Assembly (NCBI GenBank): GCA_031283085.1
Contig: JAITCM010000030.1
Location: 1-37,590 of the forward strand
Reading direction: 5' to 3'
DNA length: 37,590 nt
From: Chitinispirillales bacterium
Lineage (GTDB): Bacteria; Fibrobacterota; Chitinivibrionia; Chitinivibrionales; Chitinispirillaceae
Shown here piece by piece: positions 7,935 through 15,499 of the stretch. A program made the translations under genes and the position numbers. Within the stretch, counting starts at the first letter, position 1; each line of letters begins with the position of its first letter. Below the pieces are notes generated by a model. It was given only the letters and a program-made list of their open reading frames with translations, searched no databases and was not told where the DNA came from.

Positions 7935-9737
7935 TCACACAGCGCTCTCAACATAAGGAATCTTCTTCAACAAATCCCCCAGTAACCTGTTATTAAGATT
8001 TTTAAGCCACTCCAGCATCTCGTCGGTAGACTCAATGACGTCTATAAGAGATATGCTCGCCGCCGCCTCGGCGAAACTTATGTTGGCTATAATCTCTTTT
8101 ATGAGCGGCACGTTCCTCGGAATCACGCTGAATCTGCGCAGGCCCAACCCCACCAAAAGCACCGTATGCAACGGGTGCCCCGCCATCTCGCCGCAGATAG
8201 ACAGCTGCTTTCCGTTGTCGTTTGCGGTCTTTATGGCGGTTCTGAGTATCTTCAGGAATGCCGGTTCCACCGGATTGTACAGGTAGTTGACCTTCGAGTT
8301 GTTGCGGTCGGCGGCGCTGAGGTACTGTATCAGGTCGTTTGTGCCTATTGAGGCGAAGTCTATCTCCCTCATGAACATACCCATTTCGAGGATGGCCAGC
8401 GGCACCTCAAAGAGCACGCCGCACCTGGGCATCTCCACCCCAAGCCTTGACGCCACCTCGCGAATGAACGCCTTCGCCTCTATCCACTCCTGAAGGGTGG
8501 TGACCATCGGAGCCATAATAGAGTAGTCGTGGCCGCGGCCCGCTTTGAGAATCGCCGATACTTGTGTCTCAAATATCTCTTTGCGTTCGAGGAATATCCT
8601 TATCGCCCGCCAGCCCATGAACGGGTTGAACTCCTGGGGCATATCAAAGAACTGCGGGATTTTGTCGCCGCCTATGTCCATGAGCCTTATCGTACAGTGC
8701 TTACCGCGCCCCCCTTTCAGGATAGCCTCGTAGTACGCCAAGTGCGCCTCTTCCGGCGGCATATCCTTGCGATTTGACAGCAGATACTCGGTGCGTACAA
8801 GGCCTATCCCGTCCGCCCCGTTCGCCACCGCGTCGTCAACGTCTTCCGGTAGCGATATGTTGGCCAGCACCTCTATGCGTATACCGTCCCTCGTATAGAC
8901 GGGGCGGTCCCATTTATCCCGCAGCTCCCTGTATATGGCTTCGCCGTGCGTCTTCTTCGCGTACTTCTCCACAATCTGCTTTTCGGGGTGGGTAAAGACT
9001 ATGCCCTTGTCGGAGTCGACAAGTATCTCGTCGCCCGGCTTGATGTTGTCGGTAATGTTGCGCACACCGGAAATGACCGGGATGTTGTACGAGCGGGCGA
9101 GTATGGCCGCGTGCGAGGTCTTACCGCCGCTCGTCGTTATGACGGCGCTGATTTTAGAGCGGTCGTAGGCTAAAATGTCCGTGGGGGTGAAAGTGCGCAA
9201 AACGACAAGCACGACCGGCTCGGCAAAGGTCTTGGCGCGTCCGGCTTCGTTGCTCAAATAGGAGACCAGCTTTTCACACACTTCAACCACATCGCCGGCG
9301 CGCTCCTTGAAATAGGCGGTCTCCGCGGCCTCGAACCCCTTTATGAACTCGCCGGATACCATTCGTATCGACGTTTCCAAATTGAAGAGCTTAACGGACA
9401 TCGTCTCCACTACCTGGCTTACGAAAGCCGGGTCGTCAAGTATGTATTCGTAGGTATTCAGGATAGAGGAGTCCACGGCGCTGTCGCTGTCCAAGTCCTG
9501 CCTGAGCTTTTGGTAATCCCTGTGCGCCTTATCGCGTATATCGTGGAAGCGGATGATTTCGGCACCGACCTCCTCACGTGAAATGGACGCGACCGTAGCG
9601 GGGCTCTGTTGCTGCTGGGCGGCGCGCCCCACTATGTAGGCCTTGCCGACGCCCCACCCCAGGACGACGGGCTCGCCTCTTAGCTCTTTGGGGACCTTTT
9701 TGTCCGCGGCGCTGTTTTCGGCCTGACTCTTTTTCAT
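7935..9737 (-). CDS. ptsI: PTS enzyme I (phosphoenolpyruvate-protein phosphotransferase)
   Basis: A 600-residue cytoplasmic enzyme that moves phosphate from phosphoenolpyruvate to its own histidine and then to HPr. The N-terminal HPr-binding domain spans about 25-160. The phospho-His motif is GGKTSHAAILAR, with His209. The C-terminal PEP-binding barrel (about 260-570) has the Arg of LVRTEYL, the MDIGGDK motif, the GWRAIRI motif, and the catalytic Cys515 of SICGEMAG. Length and all key residues are normal, although the N-terminus carries about 20 extra charged residues. It starts 33 bases after the phosphorylase gene, so the two are probably one operon. No HPr or sugar-specific enzyme II gene is in the window; its partner could be a regulatory, nitrogen-type or elsewhere-encoded PTS. 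Confidence 0.94.
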   Translation of the reverse strand: MKKSQAENSAADKKVPKELRGEPVVLGWGVGKAYIVGRAAQQQQSPATVASISREEVGAEIIRFHDIRDKAHRDYQKLRQDLDSDSAVDSSILNTYEYILDDPAFVSQVVETMSVKLFNLETSIRMVSGEFIKGFEAAETAYFKERAGDVVEVCEKLVSYLSNEAGRAKTFAEPVVLVVLRTFTPTDILAYDRSKISAVITTSGGKTSHAAILARSYNIPVISGVRNITDNIKPGDEILVDSDKGIVFTHPEKQIVEKYAKKTHGEAIYRELRDKWDRPVYTRDGIRIEVLANISLPEDVDDAVANGADGIGLVRTEYLLSNRKDMPPEEAHLAYYEAILKGGRGKHCTIRLMDIGGDKIPQFFDMPQEFNPFMGWRAIRIFLERKEIFETQVSAILKAGRGHDYSIMAPMVTTLQEWIEAKAFIREVASRLGVEMPRCGVLFEVPLAILEMGMFMREIDFASIGTNDLIQYLSAADRNNSKVNYLYNPVEPAFLKILRTAIKTANDNGKQLSICGEMAGHPLHTVLLVGLGLRRFSVIPRNVPLIKEIIANISFAEAAASISLIDVIESTDEMLEWLKNLNNRLLGDLLKKIPYVESAV

Positions 9738-9770
9738 TTAACTACCCGCTTGGGGTAAGAGTTTTTTAAA

Positions 9771-12176
9771 CTAAATTATCTTCCATATACCCGCCGCAAA
9801 ATCCCGCACAAGCCTGTCCGTTGAGAACCACCCCATCTTAGATATATTCTTCAAGCATCTGCCGCCCCAAGCCTCCTTGTCTTTGAACAGGGCGTCCACG
9901 GCCTCCTGCTTATTAATATAATCTGCAAAATCCAATAATGCAAAATTTCTGTCGGAATCTTTTAGGGTGGATATCAGCGGATAAACGGCGTGGCCGCCCG
10001 ATATTGTCCGCAGGTGCGAGTCGAGCATTGTGAATATCTCTCGCAAACTCTCGCTTTCGGCCAACAGCTTTCCGGGATTGTACGAACCGTTCATCGCCAA
10101 AAGCTCTTCCGCGCTCTTCCCGAAAACGAAGACATTTTCCTCGCCGAGACGCTTAATCAACTCCAAGTTTGAGCCGCCGCGACTCGCTATCGTCTGCGCC
10201 CCGTTGAACGCGAACTTCATGTTGAACGTGCCGGCCGGCTCAAAGGCGGCCGTGGATATTTGCTCGGAGAGATCGGCGGCAACGACCAACTCCTCCGCCC
10301 AGCCCACGCTGAAGTTCGGTATGAAGACCACGCGCATCTGCTCGCGAACGGCGGAGTCATCGTTGACTATGCCGGCGGCGATGTTGATAAGGTGGATGAT
10401 TTGCTTGGCCAAAAAGTCGGAGGGGGAGGCCTTGCCGGCGAAGATGTGGGCGCGGCGGCAGGCGAGGTTCTCGCCCCTCTTTATTTTCAGGTAGCAGTGA
10501 AGTATATACAGTATATGAAGCACTTGGCGTTTGGAGGTGTGTACAGGCCGGCAGTTCACATCAAAGAGCATGGCGGGGTCTACCGCCACCCCGACCTTCT
10601 CCCTAAGCACCGCGCACAACTCCGACTTCGCCCTGTTCTTCACGTTCCCGAAGCCCTTGAGTATTTCGGGGCTTTCGGCGTAGAACTCAAGTTTTGAGAG
10701 CTCCTCCGGGCGCCGCACCCATCCGTCGCCTATCGGCCGCGAAATCAGGGCGGAGAGCGGCCTGTTGGCGCAGTATAGCCAGCGGCGGTGCGAAACCCCG
10801 TTCGTCTTGCAGTAGAACTTATCCGGATATTGGCTGTAGTAGTTCGGGAAGAGGTGCTTTTTGAGTATCTCCGTGTGCGCGGCGGAGACGCCGCTCACCG
10901 AGTTGGAGCCGAGCACCGCCATATCGGCAAAACGTATCCGCTTGACCTCGCCCTCCTCTATGAGCGAAAGGTTGCGCAACAGCTCCAAATCGTGGTTCCC
11001 CCGCGCACGGATAAGGTCTAAATGCTCTAAGTTTATGTCGAATATCACCTGCATTATACGTGGCAGAAGCTGCGTTATCTTGAAAACCGGCCAAGTCTCA
11101 ATATGTTCGCGCTGCACGGCGCTACTGGAGTACGAGAAGATACTCTGCGTCATCTTCCAAGCCTCTTTCCACTCCATACCCTCCTGGTCGACAAGCAGGC
11201 GCATCATCTCCGGAATGGCGAGCGCGCAACGGCTGCCGTTGAGGTGAATGGCCGTTTTTGCGCCCAAATCCGCGATGTTGTTGCCGTTCTGCTTGTGGCG
11301 GCGAATGATATCCTGAATGACCGCGCTCACTAAAAAATATTGCTGGCGTATCCTAAGGTCGTGGGCGCGGCGGACGTCCTCGTCGGGAAAGAGCACCTTG
11401 GTTATGCGTCCGGACTGCGACTTCTCCTCACAGGCCCTGACGTAGTCGTTGTGGTTCTGATAGTCCGGCAAGAACTCCTCATTTGCCCGTGCCGACCACA
11501 GACGCAGCGTGTTGACAACCTCGTTGCGGTATCCGACAATGGGGATGTCGTAGGGAACGGCGTAGACCTCTTCGGCGTTTTTCCACACGTGCGGGCCGAG
11601 CGGCTTACCCGTATCGACGGGCGAACTCTCGCCGGAAAACTTCACGACGCTCTCGTACTCCGGTCGAACAATCTCCCACGGGTGTCCTTTGTGCAGCCAA
11701 TCGTTTGGGAACTCGACCTGCACGCCGTTTCTTATCTCCTGACGGAACTGCCCGTAGTCGTAGCGCAACCCGTAAGCCATTGACGGCAATCCCAGGGTCG
11801 CCATGGACTCCAGGATACAAGCCGCCGTGCGAGCCTTGCCGCTGTTGCCCAAATCAAACTCGTCGTCCCTCTCGAAAAGCTCCTTTACGGAGATGCCCAG
11901 GGAACCGACCGCCTCCGTAAAAACCTCCTCTATGCCGAGATTGACCATATTGTTGTAGAGGCTCTTGCCCAGCGTGTACTCCATGGAGAGGATGTAAACC
12001 CTGCGCTTGCCGATATACCCGCGTTGCGTGTTGATCCAGTGGTCTACAAACTCGCTGCGCACCGCGTAAGCCAACGCCATGAACTTGTCGTACACGGTGG
12101 CGGTCATCTCGTCCTTCACAAGAAAGTTGCGAAGGTAGCGGACGTACGTATTTTGCAGGTATTTGTAATCCATCAT
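9771..12176 (-). CDS. Alpha-glucan (glycogen) phosphorylase homologue with eroded active site
   Basis: An 801-residue member of glycosyltransferase family 35, full length and uninterrupted. Family enzymes use phosphate and pyridoxal phosphate to release glucose-1-phosphate from glycogen or maltodextrin. The pyridoxal lysine is kept (Lys654), but its motif EASGTGNMK reads EPAGTFNMK. The KRIHEYKR phosphate-site motif reads RPVHTSKR (543-550), so the Arg and Tyr are lost. GNGGLGR reads GNSGKAR (110-116). LNDTHP reads LNGSRC (312-317). NYRVSLAEK reads NFSVGWAEE (621-629). GTLDGAN reads ASRGGSN. The scaffold is otherwise well kept (DLSEQIS, TNGVSHRRWL). It may have changed chemistry or act as a non-catalytic binding protein. 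The start is one of two adjacent ATG codons (12176 or 12173); the nearest SD-like AAAGG is about 17 bases off, and an upstream TTG (12200) is less likely. It is the first gene of an operon with enzyme I. Confidence 0.88.
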   Translation of the reverse strand: MMDYKYLQNTYVRYLRNFLVKDEMTATVYDKFMALAYAVRSEFVDHWINTQRGYIGKRRVYILSMEYTLGKSLYNNMVNLGIEEVFTEAVGSLGISVKELFERDDEFDLGNSGKARTAACILESMATLGLPSMAYGLRYDYGQFRQEIRNGVQVEFPNDWLHKGHPWEIVRPEYESVVKFSGESSPVDTGKPLGPHVWKNAEEVYAVPYDIPIVGYRNEVVNTLRLWSARANEEFLPDYQNHNDYVRACEEKSQSGRITKVLFPDEDVRRAHDLRIRQQYFLVSAVIQDIIRRHKQNGNNIADLGAKTAIHLNGSRCALAIPEMMRLLVDQEGMEWKEAWKMTQSIFSYSSSAVQREHIETWPVFKITQLLPRIMQVIFDINLEHLDLIRARGNHDLELLRNLSLIEEGEVKRIRFADMAVLGSNSVSGVSAAHTEILKKHLFPNYYSQYPDKFYCKTNGVSHRRWLYCANRPLSALISRPIGDGWVRRPEELSKLEFYAESPEILKGFGNVKNRAKSELCAVLREKVGVAVDPAMLFDVNCRPVHTSKRQVLHILYILHCYLKIKRGENLACRRAHIFAGKASPSDFLAKQIIHLINIAAGIVNDDSAVREQMRVVFIPNFSVGWAEELVVAADLSEQISTAAFEPAGTFNMKFAFNGAQTIASRGGSNLELIKRLGEENVFVFGKSAEELLAMNGSYNPGKLLAESESLREIFTMLDSHLRTISGGHAVYPLISTLKDSDRNFALLDFADYINKQEAVDALFKDKEAWGGRCLKNISKMGWFSTDRLVRDFAAGIWKII

Positions 12177-12222
12177 AATGGGCCGGGATACCTTTCTCAA
12201 TATAATTATATTGAAAAATAAT

Positions 12223-12240
12223 ACATTGCGGTAACAATGT
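12223..12240. promoter_or_regulatory. Dyad ACATTG-N6-CAATGT upstream of the phosphorylase gene
   Basis: A perfect 6-bp inverted repeat with a 6-base centre lies about 50 bases before the phosphorylase start. A minus-strand TATAAT-like hexamer lies between it and the gene. Position and symmetry fit an operator for a dimeric regulator. Only one copy is visible, so this is a candidate only. Confidence 0.4.
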
Positions 12241-12274
12241 GGAAAATTTAATTATTATTTTGGGGGAGGGGGGG

Positions 12275-12306
12275 ATAAGGGCCTGCCCTTTGAGGCAGGC
12301 CCTTAT
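12275..12306 (-). terminator. Perfect 13-bp hairpin after the GH51 gene, without a U-run
   Basis: The arms at 12275-12287 and 12294-12306 are perfect complements around a 6-base loop, starting 7 bases after the GH51 stop. On the minus strand the hairpin is followed by C7-T-C5 instead of a U-run, so it is not a textbook intrinsic terminator. It may end transcription with help from Rho or protect the 3' end of the mRNA. It marks the end of the glycan locus. Confidence 0.6.
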
Positions 12307-12312
12307 AAACCG

Positions 12313-15300
12313 CTATTCTACCGTAATCGTGACCACCGAGTGCGCCGGCATCGACAGCTTTATTCCCGGCTTTACATCAATGGACTCCTCCGACGGCCCC
12401 TTCTTGGCGTTTTCAACGCTTAGCTGGAGCTTCTTGCCCTTACCCTGGAAACCCGGTATGTTGACCGTAATATCCGCCACGCTCTTGGGGTGCTTATTGA
12501 CTATCATGAGCGACCTCTTCTTACCGTCAAGCGTGTAGTAACTCGAAACGCGGTCGTTACCGGTGGTTGACTCTAAGAGCGACCCGCGGCCCAAACTGTG
12601 GCTCGCCATCTTGAACGCCCAATACGACGGACGCGGCACATTGTCGCCGTCCGGCGCGCCGATACGCGAAAGGTAGCCGTAGTCGCCGCCCTCAGGGGTG
12701 ATGCTGTTGTGGATGTCCCAATAAGACGCCTGCTCGATATTGTGGTGCGTCAGCATACCCAAATAGTCGGCCACAAACAAAGCGTTGACTATACCCAATG
12801 TCTGGGGACCCGGTTTAAAATCTACCGAGTTCCACTCAGTAAGCCAAACCTCGTACTTTTTGCCCGCCACGCCGTATTGCTCAAGCTGCTTGCGCACACC
12901 CGGCAATATCTCGTTTAGGGTCTGCGGCGCGGCCAAAAGCCCCGCGTCGTTCTCCTGGCCGGTGCCCTGCGGGTAGTGGTGGACGTTTACGCCGTCAACC
13001 ACGTCCTTAAGAGACTCAAAGCTCTTCTTGTTCCATTCGCCCTCAAGCATCCAAACCGCGGTAACGACGATGCCCGCATCCACCGCTTTCATCTGCTTGG
13101 CAAACTCCCTCGCGCGCTTGCCGTACTCCTCCGGTGTGCAGTGGTTGGCGTGCCAATCGCCGTAGAGTTCGTTGCCTATCTCCCAATACTTCACGTTGGC
13201 CTTCTTAACCTTGTTGACATGGTTAACCCACTTGGCCGCCTCCTCCGGCGTACCGGTACCGAAGTTGACCGTTATCATCGGCGTCGAGTTCGTCTTCTTG
13301 CAGAACTCCACGAACTCGTCTATGTCGACCATCCAATCCTTCTTCTTGAGCACTTCCTCCCAATGGTCCTCATCGGCGCGCAAACCGCCCGGATAGCGCA
13401 GTACATGATGATTGACATCCTTAACAAACTTCTCGGTGGCGGGTAGCAGCAAGTCGCCGTCCCAAAGCGCGGCGTTGATGCCGAAGAGTCCTTCGTTTAT
13501 CTTCTTCGTGACCTCCTTGTCGCTACCCGTAACAGTTACGGCAACTTTGGCCGGATCCTCTTTCACCTTGGCCGCCCTGTCGTTCGTCAGCCTCACGTTG
13601 TCTACCTTAAAGGTGCCCCGCGAGCCTTCGCCGGCCGGTTTAAAGTCGAGCACTATGACGCCGTCAAGGTCAAATTTGCCGTTCTGTACCGCGTCTTCCG
13701 GCTGGTAGTAGGGGAACTTGGAGAAGTTCTTGAACGGAACGATAACCTCCGTCCACCCCTTGTTACCGCCCGCGGGCGCAATAAATATCTCATTGCCCTT
13801 ATCCTGAACTTGGACGGTTATAGGCTGATATGGCTTATCGGTGTAGAAATCAAACTTCAAGCCCCAATGCTTCGTCCAATCGCGCTGGTCGGCCGGGCGG
13901 TTCTGATCCCTATAGTTGAAGAGCACATCGACCCAGTCGCCCAACCTGTAGGTAACCTCCAACGCCGACTTGCCGCCGTTTGGCGCTCCCGACTCCGAGT
14001 ATTTGAACGCGACCTCGGACTTGGGGCCGTTTGAGGAATCCCATTTCTGATCGCCCTCCGTCTCAAAATCATGCAACTTGACTTCCGGAGCGTTGGACTT
14101 GAACGCGTTCCAATAATCATCCGGGTTTACGTAGCCCGGAATCTCCTCAATGAAAGAAATATCTTTCACGTAAAAAGAGACCGGCTCGTCGGCGGGGACC
14201 TTGTTCTCGCCTTTGCCTACGGAGAAACGCACCTCCTGTATCTTCGTCCAATCCACTTTGCCGGAGACCTCGGCGTTCTTGCTGTCGTCCCAATATAAGC
14301 CCTCCGGCCTGAAGGAGCGGATAGGCACCATATAGTACTTCCACGCGGGCTCTATCTTGCCGAAGTCGCCGAGCAACAGTTTCGTCTGCACCTTGACCTC
14401 CACACCGGCGCTGCTCTTGCCCTGATTGTCCAGGAGGCCGATACCTATATTGCTCACGCCCTCCCCGCCGCGCCCCCAAAAGGCGATACCGGCCGCTTTC
14501 GCCGTCCTGGCGTTTGACAGGTTGGCAAACTTGCCTTCGCCCAAAGAAACCGAAATGCCGGAGTATTCGTTGCCGTCCATATAGTTCGCGAAAACCGGCG
14601 CGCCGGACTTCGTCTTCTGCGCCTTGTAAGCGGTCTTGCCTCCGTAAACGTAGGCAAAACCCACCGGGTCGGCGCCCGCCAAAACCCTGTCGGTCTCCTT
14701 GACGGCGGGCTTGCTCGCCACAGGAATGTCGTCAAGCACCTCTTCCCTCTCATCCCAGTATTTGACATCTTCGACCACCTTGGCCTCAAAGACATTGCTG
14801 ACGATAAAGATATCGTCTACCCAAATGCGGAAAGACGGGTTCTCGTTCTTTTTTATCTCTATGCGAAACTCGCAGACCTTGTCCCATTGGAAGGGTTCAG
14901 GCACCTCTACGCGCTTCTTGGCGTCCCAAAAGACGCCGCGTTTACCGAAGTCGACGAGGGGGATGCTGATAAGCGTCCAATCGTTCTTTATACCGCCGTA
15001 ATTATTGATGGGAAGGCGCACGACGGTCTTCTTGCCGTCGCCGTTCTCGTCGTCGACGAGCGCCGCCCAGGCAATCTCGGAGCCGTTGTTACCCTTGACC
15101 CAAAACTGCAACGCGCCCGCGGCGACGTAGGGGGTGAGGTTGTACATCATATTGTATAAGCAGACGGATCCGCCCGAATAATCGTTGGCGACCAAATCAA
15201 ACTGCAGCGCCACCTCGCCGTTCTTGCCGGAGTTTTCGGGGATGTACACCCTGGACTCGTCGGGGTAGACGTACTGGTAGCCGCCGGAGACGAAATCTTC

Positions 15301-15474
15301 GTCAAAGAAGCGAAACACCACCTGAGACTCGCCGGACGACACTTTTTGGGCGGTAACCGCACCCGAATCAACGGCCGCCGCGCCGCCCACCGGCCTGAGC
15401 TGTACGCCGCAACCGATAACAAACGCGGCAATCGTGAACAATCCGGCTGTTATAACTCCTGTCCTTCTATTCAT
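12313..15474 (-). CDS. GH51 endoglucanase-type lipoprotein with three CBM-like modules
   Basis: A 1053-residue exported lipoprotein (lipobox VIGC, Cys22). Three beta-sandwich modules follow: about 51-228, 266-442 and 466-632. The third resembles CBM11, a beta-glucan-binding family, and the first two are related to each other (both have a YWDD or FWDAKK region followed by a DDIFIV or KDISFI strand). The catalytic clan-A barrel spans about 645-960, with acid/base Glu769 in YWEIGNEL and nucleophile Glu880 in VWLTEWN. A C-terminal beta domain ends the protein. Size and layout match what I recall of Fibrobacter succinogenes endoglucanase F (GH51, about 1065 residues, cellulose-binding). The start ATG has AGGAGAGG upstream. 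It is the last gene of the run, 25 bases after a beta-barrel gene. Substrate is probably cellulose or mixed beta-glucan; an arabinofuranosidase role, common in GH51, is the alternative. Confidence 0.85.
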   Translation of the reverse strand: MNRRTGVITAGLFTIAAFVIGCGVQLRPVGGAAAVDSGAVTAQKVSSGESQVVFRFFDEDFVSGGYQYVYPDESRVYIPENSGKNGEVALQFDLVANDYSGGSVCLYNMMYNLTPYVAAGALQFWVKGNNGSEIAWAALVDDENGDGKKTVVRLPINNYGGIKNDWTLISIPLVDFGKRGVFWDAKKRVEVPEPFQWDKVCEFRIEIKKNENPSFRIWVDDIFIVSNVFEAKVVEDVKYWDEREEVLDDIPVASKPAVKETDRVLAGADPVGFAYVYGGKTAYKAQKTKSGAPVFANYMDGNEYSGISVSLGEGKFANLSNARTAKAAGIAFWGRGGEGVSNIGIGLLDNQGKSSAGVEVKVQTKLLLGDFGKIEPAWKYYMVPIRSFRPEGLYWDDSKNAEVSGKVDWTKIQEVRFSVGKGENKVPADEPVSFYVKDISFIEEIPGYVNPDDYWNAFKSNAPEVKLHDFETEGDQKWDSSNGPKSEVAFKYSESGAPNGGKSALEVTYRLGDWVDVLFNYRDQNRPADQRDWTKHWGLKFDFYTDKPYQPITVQVQDKGNEIFIAPAGGNKGWTEVIVPFKNFSKFPYYQPEDAVQNGKFDLDGVIVLDFKPAGEGSRGTFKVDNVRLTNDRAAKVKEDPAKVAVTVTGSDKEVTKKINEGLFGINAALWDGDLLLPATEKFVKDVNHHVLRYPGGLRADEDHWEEVLKKKDWMVDIDEFVEFCKKTNSTPMITVNFGTGTPEEAAKWVNHVNKVKKANVKYWEIGNELYGDWHANHCTPEEYGKRAREFAKQMKAVDAGIVVTAVWMLEGEWNKKSFESLKDVVDGVNVHHYPQGTGQENDAGLLAAPQTLNEILPGVRKQLEQYGVAGKKYEVWLTEWNSVDFKPGPQTLGIVNALFVADYLGMLTHHNIEQASYWDIHNSITPEGGDYGYLSRIGAPDGDNVPRPSYWAFKMASHSLGRGSLLESTTGNDRVSSYYTLDGKKRSLMIVNKHPKSVADITVNIPGFQGKGKKLQLSVENAKKGPSEESIDVKPGIKLSMPAHSVVTITVE

Positions 15475-15499
15475 TGTACCTCTCCTCTCTTATCTTAAA

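Noticed and set aside
9771-12176. Phosphorylase as a decaying pseudogene
   Set aside because: The frame is open over 801 codons, the length is normal and non-active-site motifs are well kept, so random decay does not fit.
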